This document shows positions 24,563-36,579 of a stretch of 64,000 nucleotides of DNA, in pieces (the stretch's first letter is position 1; every line of letters starts with the position of its first letter). The DNA comes from Pycnopodia helianthoides (lineage: Eukaryota > Echinodermata > Asteroidea > Forcipulatida > Asteriidae). The notes under the pieces were generated by a model. It did no database searches, had not been told where the DNA came from, and saw only the letters and a program-made list of their open reading frames with translations. A program made the position numbers and the translations under genes. The stretch spans positions 9,636,302-9,700,301 of the forward strand of contig CM063243.1 of NCBI GenBank assembly GCA_032158295.1. Reading direction: 5' to 3'.

Positions 24563-25318
24563 AAGAGGGTCTCCAATGTCAAAATAAGTTTGGTAATACA
24601 CTCATTTATCAAATAGATAGAGTCATTGTAAAAACCTCATCTTAAAATGGTGGAAAATGGTCCTTTTAATTGACACTCTATCAGAGCAAAGTTTAAAAAA
24701 CATGACATCGTCAAATTCAATGCTATTTTGATTGAATAGTATCAAAACTTAACATTTGTTGTAGAAAATGTACAGACCATATGTTTGAATTGTGACATTA
24801 TCAAACCTTTTTGGATTGTGACAGAAATTACACTTGAAGGATATCAAACACAGTGGCATTTTACACCATTTTAACATAAGGTTAGAGACTTGTAATTTCT
24901 CAACCCCCCCCCCCCCAATTTCATAAGGAATCCTTTGGAAAATGAGTGAATGACTAAACTGAATTTGACCTTGGGAGTCCCTCCATAAGCATCTCTATGA
25001 AATTGGGCCCAGTGCTCGAAATCTCCTCTGTAATAAACACAGCATCATATTTCTGCCGGAGTAAAGCCCCGTTTATTATGTCAACGCACCTTCAGGTTGT
25101 TATGGACATGTACTTGTATGCAAAGCATCATTTGGAAGTGAAGTCGCTTGCAAGGTTTTCCAACTGGAGTTGAATTTTTCCTGTCCAGCGTTGTTTTGTA
25201 GCAGTCTGTAGACCTGTGGCGTAAGAACATGTATTATGCAATTACTCATAATGACCTTCCAGAATTACAAGATGGCTTGATAAGCACTTTGATATTGCAT
25301 CTTGTTTGAATTGTAAGT

Positions 25319-25507
25319 GGGCCTAATTTCATTAAGCTGTGAAGTTCAAAACAAGCAGATAAATCCTGCTTCGAACAAGTTACCAGCCAAACTACCATGT
25401 AATGCTTATCATTTAAGATTGGCTTCCCTTCTAATTTTTGCTTAGCAGAAAAATAAGCTAGGTGCCATTTTCTGCTTGATAGTTTTTTTTTTTAAAATGA
25501 AATTAAG
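25319..25507. mobile_element. Foldback MITE family 1, copy c (diverged)
   Basis: gggcctaatttcattaagct left end, ttaccagccaaactaccatg and tttttgcttagcagaaaaat inside, and a degraded right end aaaatgaaattaagctc. Confidence 0.6.
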
Positions 25508-25619
25508 CTCATGTTGTATTGGTAATTAATTTGGCAGTTTTCTTGTTTTGAAGTAACAAATGTAGAATGTAGACCTTCACCATGGTTCGACATCTTGGCT
25601 TCCTCCAATGAATCTAATG

Positions 25620-25843
25620 CAAAGATTATAGAGTGCCAAACGCACAAGACGGGGAACTGGAGCTCTATCTAGTGTTAGAACGTGAAGTACGCATGGGAAG
25701 TAAACGTTATATCATTGATAGCAATGGTCATCGTCTGCACTAATCTGCATTAAAAGAGTTGCTTTTGAATTAGCGTTCAGTGCACATTTCACGTTTCAGC
25801 CCGAGTTACCCCATCGTACGCAGTCGGCGCTCTATAATCTTTG
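25620..25843. mobile_element. MITE with TIR caaagattatagagYgcc
   Basis: caaagattatagagtgcc at the left is mirrored by ggcgctctataatctttg at the right. Flanking atctaatg and ttcaaatg agree at six of eight positions, compatible with a decayed hAT-type target duplication. Confidence 0.7.
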
Positions 25844-26623
25844 TTCAAATGACAGTAGTCTGGCCCCTTTTTTGGTAGAGCAGTAATCGGTATTCATTAT
25901 CACTGTGGTACATGAGTAACTAGACAAAGATGGCGGTAGTACGTTGAAGGGTATGATTTCTGGGGGGCACATTGTATAATATGCTAGTGTACTTTATAGG
26001 GAACTTAAGCCATGAGTCAGAGCAGCCTGTATTCTCAATGTCAGCTGATTGTCATTCAGTATCTCTAGCAGTGTAATCTAATCAACTATTTTTCATAAAA
26101 TTGAAACTCGAAAGTAATTATTTTTTAAAAACAGAGTTAAGCAAAAGGGAAAAAAATAACCCAGAACAGAAGTATATATGACTTTGTGTAAACATGCTTG
26201 TATAATGTATTATGTATCTGCACATTGGATGTGCAAACATTTTTGTTTTTTCTTCTGAGGGTTATGTGTAGATACATTAAGTTTAAGGGTGTTTAATTAT
26301 TTTGGGGAAGGTTAACAATAAATTCCTATACAAGAAGAATGCTTTTGTGTTGTGTCAAGTTGCTTACCTTTTGAACGGAAGGAATGAACATGTACTCCAC
26401 ATTTCACAGAGCTTCTAAACACTAACACAATAATGTGCTTGCTGATCAGAAATGAGCAGGGAACCAGTGGCAGTCACCATCAGTAAACATCACTTGGCAC
26501 TTAAAGTCGGTTACCTGTTTTGGCGTGGCAACAACTTTCTGAGTTCTGCAAAATTGTGTGAGCTAGCTCTGTGAAAGTGACATGTGGTGCTGCATTATAA
26601 CCATTCAAAGAACATGTTGTTGT

Positions 26624-26852
26624 TTAACCCTCCTACTGTCAGTGACTCTTGGCAACATTTTCCAGTGAGTTGACCAACCATTTGAAACCATTGGACTGCC
26701 AAGGTTGGGTACGGTGGCACAACTGTGCACAGAACTAACTGTGTACTGTGTACATGCATTCCCTCATGTATCATATTGCAGGCTGGCATAGTTTATCTAT
26801 CATTCAAAACCACAGTGAGTGGTATTGAATGGTCAGACAGCGAGAGGGTTTT
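26624..26852. mobile_element. TTAA-type (piggyBac-like) MITE family 2, copy a
   Basis: Starts TTAA|ccctcctactgtc and ends gacagcgagaggg|ttttaa. Internal words tggcacaactgtgcac and aggctggcatagtt recur in all copies. Termini beginning CCC next to TTAA fit piggyBac-derived MITEs. Confidence 0.8.
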
Positions 26853-27078
26853 AATATTTATGGCAAACGACACATGTTTGAATCTCTCTTTTATTTAGAC
26901 TGTATGAAAAAATACCTCCCTTCATTTTCCTCTGTGAAAATTCCCCTTCATTTTCCTTGGTGAAAAAATAATGCGACGACAATTCCACAGCTAAATTGTT
27001 GCTGATTCCTCTGCTATTTACAGGATTGGAACTGCTCTGAAATGCCGGGTTGTGGGTTCAAATCCCACCCGGGTAGTA

Positions 27079-27216
27079 TAGACTACTTCGCAACTATTGG
27101 GAATGTGTGCATTAGAATGAGATGCATGCTGGTCTAGCTAGCGACCAAACTTTGTCACTAGCTAGACCAGTATGCATGCACCTCATTCCACGGCCGAGTA
27201 TTTGTGAAGTAGTCTA
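27079..27216. mobile_element. TA-type palindromic MITE, TIR gactacttcg
   Basis: TA|gactacttcgcaa ... tgaagtagtc|TA. The inner arms gcatgctggtctagctag and ctagctagaccagtatgc are inverted around a short aactttgt loop, giving a nearly perfect hairpin. Confidence 0.8.
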
Positions 27217-27586
27217 TGCCTTTGGATTTTTTTTTCGCAGGACTCGGGAAAGCACTGAGTATTAAAGTGCTTATAACACATCAGTGGAGGGTAAAGCTAA
27301 AAAATCATTTAAAATTTATGCAAGTTCGCCCCAAACAAGGCTAAAAGCCACTCTTGGTAAGGGGCTACATGAAGAAAACACTTCAGATGAAAATAACTCA
27401 GGGGAGCTGAAAGGTAGGAATTGATATTCCTCTTAAAACAGTCTAGATTGTCGGATGGAGGGAAACATGCACCATGTTGAGATATGTTAATTGCCCCCCT
27501 TGCACTGACATCATAGGCCGCTACCGTCTGCCCATGAGCTGTCATTTCGGGAGTCAAAATATATGTATAATACATATATGTAAGTA

Positions 27587-27600
27587 TCTAGAGGGCGCTA
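27587..27600 (+). promoter_or_regulatory. CTCF-core-like motif
   Basis: tctagagggcgcta matches the agagggcgc core only. Weak. Confidence 0.2.
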
Positions 27601-27647
27601 ACTGCAGCGCCGCCTATCACACAGTAACACCTGGGAGACTGACTCCT

Positions 27648-27889
27648 GGGCCCAATTTCATAGAGCTGCTAAGCACAAAAATTTGCTTAGCATGAAATTT
27701 CTTCATTGATGAATACAGGATTACCAACCAAATTTCCACGTGATTTTCAGGATAAGCAAACAACAGCTGAATACCAGTAACAAGCAATATTCAACACATG
27801 GAAATTTGGTTGGTAACCCTGTTTTTATCAAGGAAGAAATTTCATGCTAAGCAAATTTTTGTGCTTAGCAGCTCTATGAAATTGGGCCC
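27648..27889. mobile_element. Foldback MITE family 1, copy d (best preserved)
   Basis: gggcccaatttcatagagct left end and agctctatgaaattgggccc right end form a perfect terminal inverted repeat. Near-perfect inverted similarity runs through most of the element (ttggttggtaaccctg and its partner). 242 bp, non-coding. Confidence 0.92.
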
Positions 27890-28907
27890 TGATATGGTGT
27901 AAGCAATATTTATCATGTGGTTATGTCAGGTCAGTTGGGTCAACAGCCAAGAGTCTGCACATCAAGTCATAACAATCAATGAGAAAAAACAAATTTGATT
28001 CCTGTTGACTTTGTAATGTGAGTAACCGTGCATTTTTCCCCCAACACGGTCTTTAAACATAATTCTTGGTGAGTCATGGCAGCTCCAGGGAATTTCTGTG
28101 TTAAAATGAACCGATCAAATTTTTTTCAAAAGGCGCCACGGCAAATGGTGCAGTTGTCGGAAGTTAATTTGAGTCAAGATGTAATATTTCTCTGTGGATG
28201 GAGAGGTCTAGATTGTCATTTTTTTGTTTTGTCATCGAGTGAAAAGTAAAAGTTATCTGCCAAAGAATAATCAATGAGAGAATCTTTACAGATTACTTCC
28301 GAGAACTGCGGGTCCAGCCAGCGAATGCCTGACATGCAATCAGAATTCAGTCTATATTAAAAAATAGTTTAACAGGACCTGAAGTTAATAGTGAGGGAGG
28401 TGAAACTACGGTGAGCATAGAGACATCCTCTTCCCCAATTCTGAACTATATCTTGTACATCATTAAACAATGAAAGGCGATTTTATTTTTAAACCAACAG
28501 TTGAGATCAAAATTTCTGATACGGAATGTGGAATTTGAGACGTTGCCCACGCCTTGATGTTTGACTGCATCATTTTTTTTTTATATGGAGGCCTCCCACA
28601 AGTAGGTCCCGCAGTCGTGTCATTATACATTTCATATGAATGGCAGTGACTCGTGCACAGACAAGACCAACAATACATAATTAAAACACCAGCCTTCTAG
28701 GATTCTGGTACATTAATATTCATCATTTTACATCAAAATTGTATACGTGTCAAATTTGATATGATCGTCCTTTGAGATCAAACTGCCCGGTCGGTGGGCG
28801 GACTACATTTAAGGAATCATCTGTCAGAGGTATAACTGTGTTGATGATTGTATACACCACGGGGGAGAGTCACTGCTGACAAAAAGGTCTAAAACTAAGA
28901 TCTGAAT

Positions 28908-29453
28908 TTAAAACAGAACGTTGAAATGATGACATTTCCACCTTTTGGTAGATTTCAAGGAGCTTCTGGGAACAGTACCCTCAATGCAGGAGAAGTGGAT
29001 CAACCATGCTGGTTCTGGGTTAGGTATTATAGTCACATAGCACGTGACAGTTAAGATAATTAAACATTTATAGGGGTGGGCGACTTTTCTGTGACTATTG
29101 GCTGTGGGGGCGCTACAGAATAGCCAGGGCCAGAGCCGTAGATTGGGAGAGTTGCGACAACTCACGATTAGAAGCCATTTTGTTCCCCAAGAAACAGGGT
29201 GCCAGACTGGTCTGCCCATTGGGTTGTGCTGCATTTGGAGACAACATGGCGTCCAGCAACCACGTCTCTGAAGAAAACTGGTCCCTCCATGTCGCAACTC
29301 TGTCAATACACAGCTCTGGCCAGGGCAGACAAGTGCAAACAACAATAGCCACATTTTATGTAAACTGACACCATTCTGCACGGTCAACACAAAAAGGTAA
29401 ACTAAGAAAAGCCTTGGTAACAAATCATCTTTATGTCCCCCTTTGATGGGCAA
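28908..29453 (-). other. 181-codon open frame, probably non-coding
   Basis: The longest uninterrupted frame in the intergenic interval. The translation shows no recognised domain. It is Cys/Trp/Leu-rich with no plausible start context, and half of it overlaps the inverted-repeat element at 29128-29321. Listed for completeness only. Confidence 0.1.
29128..29321. mobile_element. MITE with TIR ggccagagc...gagttgcgaca
   Basis: Left ggccagagccgtagattg ... agagttgcgaca is mirrored by tgtcgcaactctgtcaatac ... gctctggcc on the right. Target duplication unclear. Confidence 0.65.
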
Positions 29454-29639
29454 CTGATGACAACATCAAAGATGTCCGATGGTCAGCCATTAAAACATCT
29501 TGGATTAATCCAACTTGACCTGAACAGATTTCAGAAATATTATAAGGCAGTTATCTCCAGTTTCTTCTGCATAAAGATTGTTTTCCAGCTAGACATATTG
29601 CACAGTTTGCAGAGCTTTACAAATGACACACTTTTTCAG

Positions 29640-29880
29640 AATTTCTCCCCCAAAATATTTTCTAGAATTTTTACACAGCACACTGTGCAGAAATCTTACA
29701 AACACAGAATATTAAAATTAACACATTCTGTTAAATATTACAATTAACACATTCTGCAGAGTATGACAAACAACACATTCTGCAGAGTATTACAAACAAC
29801 ACATTCTGCAGAGTATTACAAACAAATTCACATTCTGCACAGTACTACTATACAAACAACACATTCTGCAGAATTTAACA
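29640..29880. repeat. Tandem repeat, ~28-bp unit acacattctgcagagtatta
   Basis: Seven to eight units of acacattctgcagagtatta plus caaaca, diverging to the left. Confidence 0.9.
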
Positions 29881-30661
29881 TGGTACGGTGTTCTACATGT
29901 ACATGTACATGTAGCACAACGTCCAGAAAAATGGCAACAACACTAACATAATCAAGACCTTATACAACAAGGTAATCAAAAAATGCCTGCACTGGTTTAT
30001 TGGTATAAAATAAGAACATCCAAAATGATGCACCTATAACATCATGAACATTTCTATAAATGCTAAAGTGAACCAACAAAACCGTAAATAAACATGACAA
30101 ATTAGTAACACTTGAATCTCTGCCTCTTTCAATACCGATATATGTCATTGGTACAAAACTTCAACCCTTAAAAATAGTCTCTTTTCTTCTTCTTAGTAGC
30201 CAATACATTTTCTTCAAATTTCTTAATAACAATCTACAGTCTCAGACCAACTCTGAAGTACAGAATATGAAATATTATATGAATAATTTGGTAAAATACA
30301 ATACGAATCTTCCCAGAAAACATTATTTACAAATATACGCCAATTTTGCTTAGCCCGACATTAGTGAAATGGTTTTTTAATATTTCAATAGCATAAAAAT
30401 TACTTAAGCAGAATACTGTTCATTTTTTAAAAGTCTTCATACGTCATTTCGGGAATTCGAGACATTGGAATGAAGTAACTAGTTATACAAATACTTCTAT
30501 ACATTTTTGAAATTGCGGCTTTTGAGATGGAATTCATTGAAGTGCAGGGAATCCATAACGGTTTATATTCATAAAATAAAATTAAAAAAACATAAATGAA
30601 GGCCTTGACATCTTTCTTATACAGCAATGGTGGTGAAGTTTTCAACAATTCACTCAAAAGG

Positions 30662-30750
30662 GACCGTGTCGTCATGATCACAGCAGGCCAGTGGCTGTGC
30701 ATGGAATTATGAACTCTCATCCAGTTACTGCATGCGCTCACGCCATCCAT
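30662..30750. repeat. Dispersed repeat shared with 11640-11735
   Basis: gtcatgatcacagcaggcc and gcatggaattatgaactc match the earlier copy. Confidence 0.5.
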
Positions 30751-30770
30751 AGATAGGATGTGGAGGGAGG

Positions 30771-30827
30771 GCCCAAATTGTTACTGCACTACTGTCTGCT
30801 TAAGTAGCTCAGTGAAAATGGCCCCCT
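30771..30827. mobile_element. Foldback MITE family 1, internally deleted copy e
   Basis: gggcccaaattgttactgca next to ctgcttaagtagctcagtga and aatggcccc: both ends of the family with the middle lost. Confidence 0.5.
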
Positions 30828-31503
30828 GCAGTTGTTACATTTCTGAGGATGTATAGAGTATCTACATCACCACCTATCATAAACGAGAGATTTGGATACG
30901 AAACAAAATTGTCTTTCTTAACTTGATGATTAGTTCACATAGTCAGGGACGAGTTTTGCCAAATGTGAAAATTTCGGAAATGCCTTGCAGCCCCTGGGTT
31001 CCCCCGCGTTCTCGACCCAAAACCTCCCAGTTGTTACAATTCAGGGTTACTGACTGTGCATCACCAGAAATACAAAACTACGCGTCTGGACACAGCATGG
31101 ATTATTTGTTTCTTCCTCTTTCAAGACAATTTCAATGCTCAACATTTTGAGAAAATCCTGAAATCAGGCAAAACTCTGCCAAATCACAGGCCTGATTTTT
31201 GATCAAACATCGGATCAGAATCAAATGCGACCACTCCCTATGGCTGCAGACAGAATTCCCTTATCTCAAGTTGCTACATTGAAATACTTTGGATGTCAGC
31301 TTGATTCTACATTGACTGAATACATCTGGACATGTTGATGTTATCTGGCTGTCCTACAGAACGCATCAGAGCATTAAATGAACAGATGGTGTCTGAAGGC
31401 TTAAAGGGGGCTATATCTTACATTTTCAATCCCTCAAGAATCAAGATCATCCAAGATGATACCTGTCACCTATTAAAATGGACAATTAAATAATGGGCAC
31501 TGG

Positions 31504-31670
31504 GCCCCCATTTACCCGGTTAGCACAAAACTGTCAAACTCTTGCTTTGTAGAAACAGGTAACCAGCCAAAATGCTATGTAGTCGACAGTGTTGTGACTG
31601 GTACCCAAGCTGATGCCAAACAAATTGGCTTGGCAACATTTTTCTGCATAACAGTTTTACGAAGTTTGGC
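31504..31670. mobile_element. Foldback MITE family 1, diverged copy f
   Basis: gggcccccatttacccgg, gtaaccagccaaaatgctat and gtgactggtaccc resemble the family body. The ends are degraded. Confidence 0.5.
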
Positions 31671-33603
31671 CATGCAAGTAATTGCATGCAAAAAATCCTC
31701 CACTACCTTTGGCTTTAATGTTAAGAGCCGAAAGAAGGTCAAAGGTTATTGATTTGTCAAACTGTTCCCGCCAAACAAAGATCAAAAGGTATCCCCTTTA
31801 AAGTGGCAGATGCAAAATCAGTGAAATAGACCCAAATTACCGATATGAATAAACCAGATTTAGCTATCGCTTTACCTTTATGTTCTATAATCCCTTTGAG
31901 GTCTTGAGTGTAGAGCAAATAACTGTCTGCAGTCCTTTGATACAGTTCATTACAAATTTCCCATTATTAATTCATACTGGACTTTTAACCTTTCATAATT
32001 TCCTTGGATGGTGTCAAGAGAAAGCTGTGAAGATCACCATCCTGTCATTGGGAAAAGGCATTACTAACCATAGAGCCAATATATGTACTAGAGAGTTTTA
32101 ACACTGGATTATAAAATGCACACAATGTTATGGATCCACCCTCCAGGGTGCACAGTCATGTTTGTGGCATGTGACTGTGAGTGACTGAGGCACAATTTTG
32201 CTTTTTTGATATTCATGCATTGCCAATGAGTGTCCTGCATGCTTAATTGTGCACAGAACAGCAACAAAAATGCACTGCCACACAGAATTTCAAGCTCTCA
32301 TGTATGTTATTTAACACAATCATGGATGTGTCCTGGCTGCTTTACAACACACAAGGCAAAGTGCTCCAGGCAATAGATAGTTTCCTGACAAACCACATAT
32401 TTACCGGGCAACTTGGGCTTTGGTTTTGAGCTGCGCAAAACTGTTGTACGTTTTTAACGCAGCCGAGCGGTTCACCGACCAAGCGTGCAAGCAATTTGAT
32501 ATCACGCCCACGTGTCGCACTGGTATTTACACAAAACGCATAGTTGTGCGTTCAAGGAATTACATGATTGCTGTAAAGATGGCTGACTTAACACTGTGTC
32601 ACGCCAAGTGGGAACTATCTACCAGTAAAGTCTGGTGTAATTAACACTAACTTGCATGATGAATCCATTCCGAGCCACATGGGACACAGAACAGAAACCT
32701 AACGTTGTCTGTTTTCATGGCAACGTATGTGTAAACAATAAGCCCTCTGTTGAAAACAGCAAACACTTCCACCACCGAAAATGCTTAACTTGCTCTCAAC
32801 AAGCAGAGAAAACTCCAGCTTTATTAAATGTGCCGAGCTACTGGTAACATTGAGCGGTGACAACAGCATACAAATACAGGAGTGTTTATCAACAAGAATG
32901 ACTGTAACAGACAAGACTGGTCTGCTACGGGTGATGCATATTAACTTCATGAAAAATTAAATAAACACAGGTGTTATGAATTGGTAAATATTGTAGAAAA
33001 AAAACACCAAAATGTGGGAATTAGCACCTGGTAATTATGTACAAACACATACATTCTTTGAATGTGATGTGTTTGTACAACTGACTGGGAACAGTTCAAA
33101 CTTGCAAAGACAGGCGTTGCTGAAAAATTAGAAAAAAAATTCTTGCAAACTATTTCTATACATGCACAGGGTGTCAGGGCATGTCTTTTTGTTGTTGCAA
33201 AAAGAGTAAATGCATGACTGACCCTAGCAGAGTCTTTTCCAAAAGCCAAACTCTCTTTTTTTTCATGAATGACTTTGTTAAGGCACTGGAAGACGATACA
33301 AAATTCCTCATGTTAAGTCAATAGTAGATAATTTAAGACAAAAAAAAAAAAAAACCAAGAAAGAAAAAGAAGTAAGTTGTTTTTTCGCTGACAAGATTTT
33401 GCTGTCTTAGATAATTGTCTTTGGGAATCAATCTTCCAAATATCAAGCCAAAAAATTAAATAGGATTGGATGTAAATTTATTTGTACTTCAGAAGAAAAT
33501 AATAATTTGTTTCAAGCAATTGGATTCTAACACATCATGAGGTAGTAAAAAAATAATAAAAATAATTTCTGACTTTATTAATCATTTACATCAAAGCTCA
33601 TTA

Positions 33604-33628
33604 TGTTGTTGTTGTTGTTGTTGTTGTT
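33604..33628. repeat. (GTT)n microsatellite
   Basis: Eight GTT triplets. Confidence 0.95.
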
Positions 33629-34277
33629 TTTCTGGGACGTGAAGTTTTTCATTTTAGCACCGTGGTGAAAAATTTCCAAGTGCAGCTCTTAGCAAACTGA
33701 AAGATCATTTTAACAAAATTACGTGGTTCGAATGAGTATCATTAGGAACTGTATGTTCTAAAGTGATAACTTCTTGTGCATTAATCAAGATTGGTATTTC
33801 AAAAAAATAAACGACAACATATATCAGAAGAAAAAGAACAATTGACTGATGAGTTGCAATAACCTATGTACACTCCAAAACATCAATATTAGGCGTGACC
33901 AGACATATATAAATATACATATGTATACACAATTGGGTACTTATTCAGTATTAAATAAAGTAACAACAGAAGTATTTTCTTTCAAAAAAATGAAACAAAA
34001 AAAAAGCTTGACAAGCTGGTAGCGGAAATTATTTTGGGAGAACAGTTGAGGAATCGGTCTAAGGTGTCACTACAAATTTATTACATCCGTTGTAAAAATA
34101 ATCGGGTACTTCCATTAAATTTAAACATAATATATAATAACTTAATGTCGGTGATAACTACAAATGTGTGACAATGCTACATTTACAACTGAATCAAATC
34201 AGGGTATATTGGAATCAGATATACATTTTACTATAACATTTGGTCCTACAGATTCGTTAGTACCTTTATAATATACA

Positions 34278-34283
34278 TTTTAT
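34278..34283 (-). terminator. Candidate PALS1 poly(A) signal
   Basis: AATAAA on the minus strand about 2.1 kb after the PALS1 stop. Further AATAAA words occur at 34077-34082, 33574-33579 and 33477-33482. Which one is used cannot be told from sequence. Confidence 0.25.
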
Positions 34284-34824
34284 TAAATACAGGATGTGTC
34301 TGATTTCGGTAATTGCTGATGGTCAAACCAGCATTATATGGGATTACATTTTTTCGCGAGTAGAAACAGAGTTTTATATTGACGACCTCGTCGTTTTTTG
34401 TTTTGCCCTCAGAAATTACCAATTCACATGCGGACAAGGAGAACGGCACGCACACAATGCAAAGGTCAAATGATTATCTTCGGTTATAGTTGACCTCTTG
34501 CCGTCAGCCAATCACAGCTAAAAGCAACAACGTGGGAAAACCACTTTTAAAAAAAGAGTCTCTCTTGTGTTGAGAGTAAAAATCACTTGTCCATTTCATC
34601 ACCAGTAATGTTTGCTTTTGTGCCAAGCTTTTTGATGGTTGCTTCGATTCCTTCCTCCCAAATGTTACAAATTGCTTTTAAACCAGGGGTCATCCAAAAG
34701 GTTTCAACATTTTAAGGTCGTACAGAGAGTAAAACTGTTTAAGACAACCCCACCCCCCAACCCACCCTCCCCCACCACGAGTAAAACTTCTCAACAGTTT
34801 TGGTTCGTGTCAGTACGATGTGTA

Positions 34825-34971
34825 TAGACCTTATGCACACGACATCATTTAAGTAGGGCGCCCTCACCTGAAGGTCAAAAGGAAGATGTTCATTGGCAAA
34901 TCCTGTGTGCGCGCGTACAAATCTGTATCTCCATAAGATGGCGGCTTGATGACGTCAATGCATAAGGTCTA
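34825..34971. mobile_element. TA-type MITE with CRE and YY1-like motifs (copy 2)
   Basis: TA|gaccttatgca ... tgcataaggtc|TA, with both TA duplicates kept. The right arm again holds aagatggcggcttgatgacg followed by the rest of TGACGTCA, as in the 6159 copy. Confidence 0.85.
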
Positions 34972-35524
34972 TTAAGACAACGTTCAAAGCAAATCCCCAC
35001 CCCCCCCCCAGCTTTCCAACAAAACTTAATCGAGATTCTCACAAACACTTTCTGTTTCAAATTTTGTTTTCTTTTTGAAACCCCTCTTAAAGTTGTACGC
35101 AGCCTCTGACCTCCGACCCCACTGTTGTACTCTTTGTACAAACCATGAAAATGTTGACCACTTTGGATGGTCCCAAAATACAAATCTTTGGGGGCCTCCT
35201 TTTGACAAATCACCAGATAGAGACTGCTGAGGGAGCAATAATTGTGAGACAATTAGGTTCATTATTCCACTAAAAACACATTTTTGTTAACACCTTGCAA
35301 ATGACAACTACTGGCTGTGTGTACAACATCTATACAGTCACATTGAATTATACCCACTGGGTTACTAACGAAGCAGCACTGAAAATGGAAGACACTTTTG
35401 GTTCATTTTTTTCCCTTCTCTTGGTTCAACATTCCGACCTACTGTTTTTTTCATCCCGACCTCTTTGCCCTACCCCAACAAAATAAAGGAATACTTCAAA
35501 GTTGGTGTGATCTCAGACTGCTGT

Positions 35525-35721
35525 TTAACCCTCCTACTCTTGGTACCATTGTCCAGCGAGTATGACCGACCACTAACGGCACAGGTTGTGTATAACTGTG
35601 CACAGAACTAACTGTGTACTGATTCATTCACTACATGGTATCATACTGCAGGCTGGCATAGTTCACCCATCGATCAAAGTCACAATGGATGATATTGATT
35701 AGTCAGACAGTAGGAGGGTTG
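35525..35721. mobile_element. TTAA-type MITE family 2, copy b
   Basis: ttaaccctcctactcttg left end, aactgtgcacagaactaa core and cagacagtaggagggtt right end. Slightly shortened inside. Confidence 0.8.
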
Positions 35722-36096
35722 ACCGCAACTGTTGCTTACAAAATTCAGAATACTTTGTGACAATTACTTAAAGATCACTCAAGTCAATAACAACTCGAGT
35801 ACGAACACTTAAAAGTAAATACACATAAACTGGATGGGTTTTTTTCCTCTCCATTTTGGGGTTTGCAACAGAACTTAGTAGAGTCTATTAGTGCACTGAC
35901 CACACTGGCTTTGAATGTTACTTGTTTATGTTTGTTTCATATTCTGTTTTTTTCTCGGATTTTACAATTCAAGAAAATGAAATCATTTTTAGTTTATGTT
36001 TTAGATGCTTTGTTGTTTTCTGGAGTTGACCCATCTTTGCTAATGATACTGTCTATGAGTCGGCCATCTTAAATTCAGCAATTTCCATCCAAAGGA

Positions 36097-36111
36097 AGCG
36101 CCCTCTATTGG
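36097..36111 (-). promoter_or_regulatory. CTCF-like motif just after PALS1
   Basis: agcgccctctattgg is the reverse complement of the vertebrate CTCF core CCANNAGRGGGCGCT with R = A. It lies ~290 bp downstream of the PALS1 stop. Function in this species is unknown. Confidence 0.4.
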
Positions 36112-36399
36112 CATGCTTCAGACAAGCTCTTTACCACACGCGCTTCAAAACACTTCCCTTTTTCCCCCTGTTGGATGATATTTGACGATCTTGAAGCTCC
36201 ACAACAACCTCTCCACACTTCACCACTCTGAGGCATCTCCTTTGGCAAGGTACAGTGTCAGATGATTCTTCTCGTCCGTCGGTCGTGACAAAAAATTGCG
36301 GGGGGCGCTGTCATACAAAGGCGGGCCACGATGCAAACAACTGAGTCTCAACCGTCTCCGATATTAAAAAATATGTTTAAAAAAGTCTTTGCAATCCCC

Positions 36400-36579
36400 C
36401 TAGCTGTGGAGCCATGTCAGGGGCACCCACTGTGGCTCATGCTGTATTCTGTCGATCTCTTGTAAGAGTTCTGAATATGCTCTCTCGTGGTCGTAATGGA
36501 TGATGACATAGTCAAAGTAGTGGCCGTAGGAGTCCTCCATCGCACGCCCCATCTCAATGATCTCTCGTAACTCATCTTC
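36400..36579 (-). CDS. PALS1: PALS1 last coding exon (GUK end)
   Basis: 60 codons including TAG at 36400-36402. It encodes [20 protein letters not shown] through [12 protein letters not shown]. The acceptor is ataaccataacag. It follows the family C-terminus EPQWVPSTWLR closely. Confidence 0.95.
   Translation of the reverse strand, partial: EDELREIIEMGRAMEDSYGHYFDYVIIHYDHERAYSELLQEIDRIQHEPQWVPLTWLHS

Larger units (their letters stand above)
18605..36399. other. Convergent intergenic interval, no recognised gene
   Basis: 17.8 kb between the 3' ends of WDR20 and PALS1. No protein was recognised; open frames are under 190 codons and look non-coding. It contains many MITEs and minisatellites listed separately. 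PALS1 3' UTR must occupy the right part, possibly down to 33.4-34.3 kb. Confidence 0.6.

Noticed and set aside
28908..29453. 181-codon minus-strand open frame
   Set aside because: No domain or recognisable homology, odd composition, overlap with an inverted-repeat element, and no splice or start support.
32420..32644. 74-codon plus-strand frame near 32.5 kb
   Set aside because: No homology recognised and no splice context; similar short frames occur throughout the interval.
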